A DNA stretch of 5,101 nucleotides from Candidatus Dadabacteria bacterium (GTDB lineage: Bacteria > Desulfobacterota_D > UBA1144 > Nemesobacterales > Nemesobacteraceae): contig JAPOSJ010000231.1 in assembly GCA_026709745.1 (NCBI GenBank), positions 1 to 5,101 of the forward strand. Reading direction: 5' to 3'. This document shows positions 1 through 5,025 of the stretch, piece by piece. The translations under genes and the position numbers were made by a program. The notes below the pieces were generated by a model, which had not been told where the DNA came from, ran no database searches, and saw only the letters and a list, made by a program, of their open reading frames with translations. Positions within the stretch are counted from its first letter, which is position 1, and every line of letters begins with the position of its first letter.

Positions 1-58
1 CTCCTGCTTCTCTAAAGATTATGTATCCCGCGGCGTGATCCCATATTTTTTCCCTTTA
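1..58 (-). pseudogene. In-frame continuation of the HAL2-type gene beyond the TAA, cut by the window edge
   Basis: Reading on past the TAA at 58-56 without any change of frame gives REKIWDHAAGYIIFREAG up to the first base of the window. This matches the family C-terminal signature (in HAL2 proteins, YxEKIWDHAAG followed by a hydrophobic stretch and EAGG). The stop sits at the position usually held by the Tyr before the R/Q-E-K. A TAC or TAT to TAA change at the third base is enough to explain it. The Asp of WDHAAG, at 40-38, is a metal ligand in this superfamily. The preserved downstream frame suggests a recent nonsense mutation, an error in the sequence, or readthrough. The gene's true end lies outside the window. 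Confidence 0.8.
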
Positions 59-835
59 GTCTTTTCTCGGTGGTGTTCGAAAGTAGATAGAAGCGTCACC
101 TCTGGCCAAAACCGCGTATTTGCACTGACTGTCCATTCTTAAAGGCTTTGCGTTCATATTGAGAAGTCGGGCTATTTTTCCCGACACCTCATATGATGAA
201 TCCGTCGCTTCAGCCGATTCACACATAACAGCATTCGAAGCTTCCCTGATTCCTGATACGTGGATCCGCCTGTGCTGTCTGCCTAAAAGTCCGAGACAAT
301 AAGCTCCTTTTCCCTTCTCCGCGAAAAACACAAACCCTTTCCCCTCGCCCGCGTCGTCTGCCGCTTCCAGTTCGGGGCACCCAAGGATTCCGAGAACAAC
401 TTCTCCTTTCTCGATCAGCGCAAGTGCGATTGCGTACTGGCGTTTTTCGAGAAACCCTCTTGTTCCGTCAATGGGGTCAAGTGTCCAGAATTTTTCCCCA
501 TCTCCACCTGTGTGGTTTCCCTTGTCGATTGCCCAGAATATTTCCTCTGTGCTTTTTCCAGGCAGGAATTTCTCAAGGTTTCTTCTGATTTTTTCTCCGC
601 TGTTACCTTTAAGGCAAGTCGAACTCTCTTCGGCGGCTATTGGGATTTCGGGAAAAGCATCTGTAAGCCGTTTGTTTATCAGTGTCTGAACGAAGAAATC
701 ACCTAGCGTAACCGGGGAACCGTCAGTTTTGTAAAGCTTTTCCCGAAACTCGGGTTTCCCGTCCCACTCCCTGCAGATCCTAGACGCTTTCTTTACGATT
801 TCAAGCGCCACTTTTTTTTCCAGTTCAAAGCCCAT
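56..835 (-). CDS. HAL2/CysQ-type 3'(2'),5'-bisphosphate nucleotidase, interrupted by in-frame TAA
   Basis: Inositol-monophosphatase superfamily, HAL2-like branch. Family role (known): Mg-dependent removal of the 3' phosphate of PAP/PAPS, by-products of sulfate assimilation and sulfation, in the cytoplasm. Seen in the 259 residues: KTDGSPVT at 36-43 (the KxDxSPVT motif), metal-binding AEE at 68-70, the hallmark WTLDPIDGTRGF at 117-128 with metal ligands D120 and D123, and MDSQCKYAVLARGDASIY at 234-251, typical of HAL2. The reading frame then meets TAA, but the next in-frame codons give REKIWDHAAGY, the conserved C-terminal metal-ligand segment, so about 50 or more residues including a catalytic Asp are cut off. 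The ATG at 835 is preceded directly by an in-frame TAA, so it is the earliest possible start; it lacks a clear Shine-Dalgarno sequence. It lies 41 nt after the GH65 stop and is probably co-transcribed. An IMPase or another sugar phosphatase is a less likely alternative. The truncated product is probably inactive. Confidence 0.85.
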   Translation of the reverse strand: MGFELEKKVALEIVKKASRICREWDGKPEFREKLYKTDGSPVTLGDFFVQTLINKRLTDAFPEIPIAAEESSTCLKGNSGEKIRRNLEKFLPGKSTEEIFWAIDKGNHTGGDGEKFWTLDPIDGTRGFLEKRQYAIALALIEKGEVVLGILGCPELEAADDAGEGKGFVFFAEKGKGAYCLGLLGRQHRRIHVSGIREASNAVMCESAEATDSSYEVSGKIARLLNMNAKPLRMDSQCKYAVLARGDASIYFRTPPRKD

Positions 836-876
836 TTACTAAAATTTAGCTGTAAGTGCAAAAGCTTGAGAGATTT

Positions 877-3270
877 TTAGGTTTTCGTTATAAACGTCGG
901 ATTCTCAGGGGAAACCTCAAAATTTTCTCCGGCGTGACAAAGCGCTATTCCATCTCCGTCCTTAAGTATGTATGTGGTCTGCGATTGGTTAATGTCAACC
1001 TCTATTAGATTGCCCAGTATTGTGATGGAGAAGCATAGATTTTGCATTTCCTTGGGAAGAGTGGGGTTAAAGACGGGTCTTTCATCTGTGTTCGTAAGTC
1101 CTCCGATGCCGAATATGAGCATCATCCATGTGCCGCCCATTGAAGCTATGTGGCAGCCGTCAACGGTGTTTCGTCCTATGTCTCCAAGATCCATGAACAC
1201 CGCGTCCTCGGCGTATTCCATGGCCTTGTCCATCTGTCCCACTTTGGCTGCCACAATACCCTGTATGCAGGCCGAGAGGGAGGAATCTCCTGCAGTGATA
1301 GGATCGTAATAATCAAAATTCCGCATTTTCTCTTCATCTGAGAACTCTTTTTCTAAAAGGAACATGGCCAGTACGAGATCAGACTGTTTTACCACCTTGT
1401 GCCGGTAGATGACCAGCGGGTGATAGTGGAGCAATATTGGATACTTGTCTTCTGGAACGTTTTCGAAGTCCCACTTTTCTTTTCTGAGAAAGTAGTTGTC
1501 CTGTGGATGGATGCCCAGATGTTTGTCATAGGGTATGTACATATGTCTCGCGGCCTTTTTCCACTCTTCAATCTCCGAAGTGTCCAGACCGGTTTTGTGG
1601 GAGAGATTTTTGAAGAGCTCGGGTTCTGTTTCTCTTAGCTTCTCAACCGTGTCTGCGGCGAACCTAAGGTTTTCGCGGGCCATAAGGTTTGTGTAAGTAT
1701 TGTTATTTACGACGGCATTGTATTCATCGGGTCCCGTAACGCCGTGTATTTCAAATTTTTCCTCTTCAGAATCTGAATAAAATCCTAGATCGCTCCAGAG
1801 CCTTGCCGTCTCAATAAGAATTTCCGCTCCGCAGTTCAGGATAAAATCATCATCTCCCGTGACGGTTACGTATTTTCTTAATGCGTAAACTATGTCGGCG
1901 TTTATATGGTACTGTGCCGTTCCGGCCGCGTAGTAGGCCGAAGCCTCCTCACCGTTTATAGTCCTCCATGGGAACATTGCTCCCCGCTGGTTAAGCCTAC
2001 TTGCGTATTCCCTTGCCTTGTCAATCATGCTGTAGCGGAACTTGAGAAGGCTCCCGGCGATGGTAGGCGAAGTGTAGATAAGAAACGGCATAAGATATAT
2101 TTCCATGTCCCAGAAATAGTGGCCGTCATATCCCACTCCCGTAAGCCCCTTGGATGGTACCCCGGCTCCTTCAACCCTAGCCGAAGACTGGTACATCTGA
2201 AAAAGGCTAAATCTTATAGCCTGCTGAAAAGACAGTGTTCTGTCCATGTTGTCCATTTCCACTCGCACGTCGCTTCTTTCCCAGAATTCATCAAGGTACT
2301 TACGTTGTCCCTCAAGCAGGTCCGAGAACCCGAATTTCTTCGCTCTTTTAAGACTTCTGGCGGCTCTCTCTCGCAGCTCTTCATTTGTGTGAGGCGCGGT
2401 CCTAGTTGTGTGATATGTCATATACTTGGTAAGGTTTATAGGTTGTCCGGCCACGGCATCAACCATGAAAACCACTTTTCCCCGTTCCTCAGAAGCCTTG
2501 CTCGTGTGGGAGAAGCTGCAATTGGTTTCAAGAGTGTGCTCTATTCCGGAGGTGATAGTCATCCTGCTGTTGCGTGTTGAGTGACAAAGAATGACGCTTG
2601 TGTCCAGAGCCTCGTTCAGGCACGGTTCAAGGACCTGGTGAGCAAGCCGGCTTGCCCTTCGCGGGTCTCCTACGTCGCCTTCGGAATGCGGAGGTTCTTC
2701 TCCTTCTGAGTAGGTCTCGTGGTTGACTATTTCTGAAGATATGATTACCGGAGCCTTGCCGTTGAGAACGGTTACTTCATATGATATGGCGGCGAGGTGG
2801 CGGTGTTCCATGGAGACCAACCTCTTTGACCTTATCGATATCTGCTTGCCAGAGAACATTTCCCATAAGAGGTTTCTCCCGATCACCCCATTTTTCATGT
2901 CGAGGAAGCGTTCGTAGTGAATAAGGGTCGCAGTCGGCATGTAAAAAGGTTCATCATCAACATAAAGTCTTATTATCTTAGAATCTGGGACATTCACTAT
3001 TGTCTGTCCTGTCTTTGTGAATCCGAAGGCCTCCTCTCCATAGATGATCGGCCATGTTTCGTAGAAACCGTTTACTACTGTGAAATTCTGATAGCTCGGC
3101 TTTCCTTCCTCGAAGGTGCCCCGAATTCCTATGTAGCCGTTTGATGAGCAGAAAACAGTTTCGGTAAGACCTATTAACTCCGGGCGAAACTGCTTCTCGG
3201 TTATCCTCCATGGATCAGCGGGATATATATGTTCCGCAGTGTATATGCCTTTTTTCTCTCTCTTTATCAT
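877..3270 (-). CDS. Glycoside hydrolase family 65 disaccharide phosphorylase (trehalose/maltose/kojibiose type)
   Basis: 797 residues, the usual length of GH65 phosphorylases. Family chemistry (known): inverting phosphorolysis of an alpha-glucosyl disaccharide to beta-glucose 1-phosphate plus glucose, in the cytoplasm, reversible. Layout by family analogy: N-terminal beta-sandwich to about 260, helical linker about 295-335, (alpha/alpha)6 barrel about 345-715, small C-terminal beta domain to the end. Seen: YDGHYFWD at 381-388, GVTGPDE at 510-516 whose E516 is the expected general acid, KQSD at 628-631, TAGDSSLS at 659-666 and GCHIASMGGTW at 705-715. No signal peptide or membrane segment. Start chosen at 3270, not the upstream in-frame ATG at 3312, because 3270 has an AAAGGA site 5 nt before it, while 3312 would overlap the HAD gene by 29 nt. 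It follows the HAD mutase by 13 nt, which supports phosphorylase rather than hydrolase activity. The substrate cannot be fixed from sequence alone; trehalose, maltose and kojibiose are all possible. Confidence 0.93.
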   Translation of the reverse strand: MIKREKKGIYTAEHIYPADPWRITEKQFRPELIGLTETVFCSSNGYIGIRGTFEEGKPSYQNFTVVNGFYETWPIIYGEEAFGFTKTGQTIVNVPDSKIIRLYVDDEPFYMPTATLIHYERFLDMKNGVIGRNLLWEMFSGKQISIRSKRLVSMEHRHLAAISYEVTVLNGKAPVIISSEIVNHETYSEGEEPPHSEGDVGDPRRASRLAHQVLEPCLNEALDTSVILCHSTRNSRMTITSGIEHTLETNCSFSHTSKASEERGKVVFMVDAVAGQPINLTKYMTYHTTRTAPHTNEELRERAARSLKRAKKFGFSDLLEGQRKYLDEFWERSDVRVEMDNMDRTLSFQQAIRFSLFQMYQSSARVEGAGVPSKGLTGVGYDGHYFWDMEIYLMPFLIYTSPTIAGSLLKFRYSMIDKAREYASRLNQRGAMFPWRTINGEEASAYYAAGTAQYHINADIVYALRKYVTVTGDDDFILNCGAEILIETARLWSDLGFYSDSEEEKFEIHGVTGPDEYNAVVNNNTYTNLMARENLRFAADTVEKLRETEPELFKNLSHKTGLDTSEIEEWKKAARHMYIPYDKHLGIHPQDNYFLRKEKWDFENVPEDKYPILLHYHPLVIYRHKVVKQSDLVLAMFLLEKEFSDEEKMRNFDYYDPITAGDSSLSACIQGIVAAKVGQMDKAMEYAEDAVFMDLGDIGRNTVDGCHIASMGGTWMMLIFGIGGLTNTDERPVFNPTLPKEMQNLCFSITILGNLIEVDINQSQTTYILKDGDGIALCHAGENFEVSPENPTFITKT

Positions 3271-3275
3271 TTGAG

Positions 3276-3281
3276 TCCTTT
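3276..3281 (-). promoter_or_regulatory. Ribosome-binding site deciding the GH65 start
   Basis: On the minus strand AAAGGA lies 5 nt before the ATG at 3270. It sits between the TGA of the HAD gene (3286-3284) and this ATG, and it rules against the longer start at 3312. Confidence 0.75.
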
Positions 3282-3283
3282 TT

Positions 3284-4072
3284 TCATTTGTAGTGGCTCT
3301 GAAATTCTCCAAGGTCCCTGACCACTACATCCGCTCCGTTTAAAAGAAGTTCCTCTTCGTTTTGCTTTCTTGCGACTCCGATTACAAGTCCGAAACCCCC
3401 TCGTGCTCCGGCCGCCACTCCGGCTGCCGCATCCTCAATAACTACTGTTCTTCCCGGTTTGCTCCCAAGGGCCCTTGCAGCTTCAATGAACGTATCGGGT
3501 TCGGGTTTTCCTCTAAGACCTTTTTCACACGCCACAATCCCGTCAACCGCCAACTCAAATAAATGCTCTATTCCGGCGGCTGCCATTACCCTTCTGCAGT
3601 TCCTACTTGAAGATACAATTGCCAAGCGGAATCCCGCTTCCTTGAGATTTAGCGCAAGTTCTACTGACGTCCGGTAAATTTCTGGAGGCTGCTTTTCAAG
3701 GGTTTCTGTAAACATCTGGTTTTTCCTGTTTCCGAGTCCGAAAACCGACCGCTCGCCCGTAGAGGAATTCCTGTTTCCCTCAGGAAGCTCTATTGCTCGC
3801 GAGCGCAGAAAACTGCGCACACCTTCATAACGCGGCTTGCCGTCAACGCAACGCAGGTAGTCCTCGGTTTCATCAAATGGGATAAAAGGTTCTCCTGTCT
3901 CCTCTGCCCTCAGGCGGAGAAATTCATCAAATGTTTTTTTCCAGCAGGCCGAGTGGTTTTTTTCAGTTGTGGTGATTACTCCGTCAAGGTCAAAAAGAAC
4001 CGCTTCGTAGTTTTTTTTTGAGAAAATGTTTTTTCCTTCCAGAAGTTCTGTCTTGTGAACATGTACTTTCAT
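3284..4072 (-). CDS. HAD-family beta-phosphoglucomutase-like protein
   Basis: 262 residues. Expected role: conversion of beta-glucose 1-phosphate, made by the adjacent GH65 enzyme, to glucose 6-phosphate in the cytoplasm. All four HAD motifs are visible: FDLDGVIT at 27-34 (nucleophile D28, acid/base D30), VSSS at 153-156 (motif II), GKPEPD at 188-193 (K189) and VIEDAAAG at 211-218 (E213, D214). H40 lines up with the His about ten residues after the second Asp in beta-phosphoglucomutases. The inserted cap domain (about 40-130) carries VDGKPRYEGVRSFL at 77-90 and GLGNRKNQMF at 112-121, a longer cap than the roughly 220-residue Lactococcus enzyme and like the HAD partners of GH65 proteins I recall from actinobacteria. 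Start chosen at 4072 because GGAAGGA lies 5 nt upstream; the open frame extends to 4348, but that extension runs antisense through a tRNA and is spurious. A phosphatase function is possible. Nine A residues lie near the 5' end (4019-4011). Confidence 0.9.
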   Translation of the reverse strand: MKVHVHKTELLEGKNIFSKKNYEAVLFDLDGVITTTEKNHSACWKKTFDEFLRLRAEETGEPFIPFDETEDYLRCVDGKPRYEGVRSFLRSRAIELPEGNRNSSTGERSVFGLGNRKNQMFTETLEKQPPEIYRTSVELALNLKEAGFRLAIVSSSRNCRRVMAAAGIEHLFELAVDGIVACEKGLRGKPEPDTFIEAARALGSKPGRTVVIEDAAAGVAAGARGGFGLVIGVARKQNEEELLLNGADVVVRDLGEFQSHYK

Positions 4073-4077
4073 GTAAA

Positions 4078-4084
4078 TCCTTCC
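4078..4084 (-). promoter_or_regulatory. Ribosome-binding site of the HAD mutase gene
   Basis: GGAAGGA on the minus strand, 5 nt before the ATG at 4072. It decides the start against the much longer open frame that runs on to 4348. Confidence 0.75.
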
Positions 4085-4121
4085 GAAGCAGGAGCCAAAA
4101 AACCGCTTTTGCGAGGAACTA

Positions 4122-4127
4122 ATTATA
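4122..4127 (-). promoter_or_regulatory. Probable -10 element of the HAD-GH65 operon
   Basis: A perfect TATAAT on the minus strand (4127 to 4122), about 50 nt before the ATG at 4072, giving a leader of roughly 43 nt. Bases upstream are AT-rich (AAATATATTG). No good -35 hexamer is seen 16-18 nt upstream, so activator dependence or an imperfect -35 is possible. It is the only strong -10 match in the gap between the operon and the divergent tRNA. Confidence 0.5.
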
Positions 4128-4184
4128 CAATATATTTCCGACAAAAAACTATCCCGGATCAGGGGTGGATTTCGCAACCTTTTT

Positions 4185-4212
4185 TTGAAACGGGACTTTT
4201 TTATGGTAGTCT
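4185..4212 (+). promoter_or_regulatory. Possible tRNA-Glu promoter
   Basis: TTGAAA at 4185-4190 matches five of six bases of the -35 consensus. TAGTCT at 4207-4212 is a weak -10 at 16-nt spacing. Transcription would start near 4219, about 13 nt before the mature tRNA. TATGGT at 4202-4207 is another possible -10 but is too close to the -35. Confidence 0.35.
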
Positions 4213-4231
4213 CAAAACTTAATTTATGTTT

Positions 4232-4307
4232 GGCCCCATCGTCTAGGGGTTTAGGACGCAGCCCTCTCAAGGCTGAAACACGGGTTCGAATCCCGTTGGG
4301 GCTACCA
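4232..4307 (+). tRNA. tRNA-Glu (anticodon CTC)
   Basis: 76 nt that fold as a full cloverleaf. Acceptor arm GGCCCCA (4232-4238) pairs with TGGGGCT (4297-4303); the D arm is GTC...GAC with a GG-rich loop; anticodon stem CAGCC/GGCTG (4259-4263 and 4271-4275) holds the loop CTCTCAA with anticodon CTC at 4266-4268, reading GAG (Glu). The T arm is ACGGG-TTCGAAT-CCCGT. The discriminator is A4304 and CCA is encoded at 4305-4307. The D-arm sequence TCGTCTAGGGG is typical of bacterial tRNA-Glu. The terminal pair is G1-U72, a wobble, while 2-71 is G-C. It stands alone in the window, divergent from the sugar operon. Confidence 0.95.
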
Positions 4308-4345
4308 GTAATTTTTTCTAACTCACTAAAAAACAAAGGTTTTTT
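4308..4345 (+). terminator. Possible weak terminator after tRNA-Glu
   Basis: A six-T run (4313-4318) follows the CCA end, and further on AAAAAAC (4328-4334) and GTTTTTT (4339-4345) form a 7-bp A/T stem with an AAAG loop. The stem is too AT-rich to be a convincing intrinsic terminator, but it is the nearest candidate for ending the tRNA transcript. Confidence 0.2.
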
Positions 4346-4399
4346 CATGGTCTTGGTTTTCTGTATGTGCCAGAATATGTGCCACTTCCTTTTCTGTTC

Positions 4400-4447
4400 C
4401 TCTCTAGGGGGTGTCAGGTTTTCGCGGGGGTTTTCAATCCTAGAGGG
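4400..4447. repeat. Inverted repeat CTCTAGG / CCTAGAG
   Basis: CTCTAGG at 4402-4408 and CCTAGAG at 4439-4445 are perfect 7-base arms around a 30-nt loop, extended outward by a T-G and a C-G pair. It is followed by the palindrome ACTTTAAAGT (4450-4459) and ATTTTTATT. It could be a weak terminator or a protein-binding site; function is unknown. Confidence 0.35.
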
Positions 4448-4644
4448 AGACTTTAAAGTATTTTTATTCTATTAAGAGGAAAGTGGGTTCCGAGCTGATA
4501 AAACAGAGGACCGCCGCCCCGTCAATCTCTTTCGATCTCAAATATATTGTAGTTTTGAAGTAATTGGGAATGAATCAATCATAGAACTTTGCCGGGAACG
4601 TTTATGGGCCTGTGCGAGAGATACGATTAACGAACATCCCGAGA

Positions 4645-4753
4645 CCCGGATCCTCTCTCGGCTTTCTCCCTCTGTCATTGCGGGGAATGCTAGAGGAACG
4701 AAACTCTCCGTGGGCATTTCCTCTTTACAGAAAAACAGAGGAAAAGATCCGGG
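4645..4753. repeat. Structured repeat with CCCGGAT/ATCCGGG outer arms and recurring CCTCT/AGAGG
   Basis: The outer arms are CCCGGAT (4645-4651) with ATCCGGG (4747-4753), continued by CCTCT (4652-4656) with AGAGG (4737-4741) across a 5-nt bulge. Inside, CCTCTGTCATT (4669-4679) and AATGCTAGAGG (4686-4696) form an 11-position hairpin with one mismatch and one wobble around the loop GCGGGG. CCTCT recurs at 4720-4724. The AGAGG at 4737-4741 can also pair with CCTCTGT at 4669 (7 bp as ACAGAGG), so alternative folds exist. The segment TGTCATTGCGGGG resembles dispersed bacterial intergenic repeats beginning TGTCATTGCGAGG. No copy-number evidence is available in this window. Confidence 0.45.
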
Positions 4754-4944
4754 ACTGGTGGGATAAGAAGAAGAAACTCCGAGGCATATTCCTATGTCGA
4801 TATCCGACAAGGTATGCTGCTCAAATCCGTTAGGGATAATGACATATTCCCAGTGCTTCAAAAGCTTGAATTCCTACGCAAGCAAGTTACCAAAAAACGT
4901 ATCAATCGATGGGTCCCGCCTACTCAAAAAAATGAGAACCCTCT

Positions 4945-4960
4945 GAGCACCCTAGAGCAC
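4945..4960. repeat. GAGCAC direct repeat with 10-bp period
   Basis: GAGCAC occurs at 4945-4950 and 4955-4960, one helical turn apart, just before the possible -35 at 4968. The spacing suits a DNA-binding protein contacting one face of the helix, but the repeat is short and could be chance. Confidence 0.25.
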
Positions 4961-4967
4961 TCACCTC

Positions 4968-4998
4968 TTGTAACCCCCCCCCTGTTTTCATGTATAAC
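4968..4998 (+). promoter_or_regulatory. Possible promoter for the gene at the right edge
   Basis: TTGTAA at 4968-4973 and TATAAC at 4993-4998 are separated by 19 nt, two more than the usual optimum; TATAGA at 4999-5004 is a second -10 option. The start of transcription would be near 5005, giving a leader of about 20 nt. The spacer contains the C9 run. Confidence 0.35.
4974..4982 (+). repeat. Run of nine C residues
   Basis: A C9 homopolymer lies between the possible -35 (TTGTAA, 4968-4973) and -10 (TATAAC, 4993-4998) of the gene starting at 5026. It sets the present spacer at 19 nt. Such runs can change length by strand slippage, and they are also a common place for sequencing error. Confidence 0.6.
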
Positions 4999-5015
4999 TA
5001 TAGAACCTTAAATTT

Positions 5016-5020
5016 GAGGA
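5016..5020 (+). promoter_or_regulatory. Ribosome-binding site of the right-edge gene
   Basis: GAGGA lies 5 nt before ATG 5026, the same spacing as the clear sites of the HAD and GH65 genes in this window. It is the main support for that start. Confidence 0.55.
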
Positions 5021-5025
5021 TAAGT

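Larger units (their letters stand above)
4308..5025. other. About 720 bp without a convincing gene
   Basis: Open frames here are short and begin at weak or missing ribosome-binding sites: a GTG frame at 4612-4833 plus, a TTG frame at 4861-4538 minus, and a frame at 4814-5011 plus. None resembles a known family, and two overlap each other on opposite strands. Their peptides look like translated repeat sequence. The region instead holds several inverted repeats (4400-4447, 4645-4753), a 10-bp palindrome ACTTTAAAGT at 4450-4459, and an 11-nt direct repeat AAAACAGAGGA at 4500-4510 and 4732-4742. No tRNA 3' end copy, integrase or transposase is visible. A small RNA gene cannot be excluded. Confidence 0.6.

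Noticed and set aside
1906..2580. 224-codon plus-strand open frame
   Set aside because: It lies wholly antisense inside the GH65 gene, shows no recognisable domain, and the minus-strand frame has strong family motifs throughout.
3271..3312. Longer GH65 start at 3312
   Set aside because: It would overlap the HAD gene by 29 nt and has no ribosome-binding site as good as that of ATG 3270.
4084..4095. GAAGCAGGAG near the HAD leader is the reverse complement of the first ten bases of the window
   Set aside because: Ten-base matches are expected by chance several times in 5 kb, and one copy is conserved coding sequence.
4107..4115. CGC-AAAA-GCG followed by T residues in the HAD leader, as a leader terminator
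   Set aside because: The stem is only 3 bp, too short to act as an intrinsic terminator.
4073..4348. N-terminal extension of the HAD protein
   Set aside because: It is antisense to tRNA-Glu and contains the tRNA-derived artefact NGIRTRVSALRG; a good ribosome-binding site supports ATG 4072.
4612..4833. 73-codon plus-strand frame
   Set aside because: It starts at GTG without a ribosome-binding site, overlaps the opposite-strand frame and the repeat, and has no recognisable motif.
4538..4861. 107-codon minus-strand frame
   Set aside because: It starts at TTG with a distant AGGA, resembles no family, and crosses the inverted-repeat element, so its peptide is probably translated repeat.
4814..5011. 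65-codon plus-strand frame
   Set aside because: It has no ribosome-binding site and no recognisable motif, and it runs through the C9 tract and the likely promoter of the next gene.
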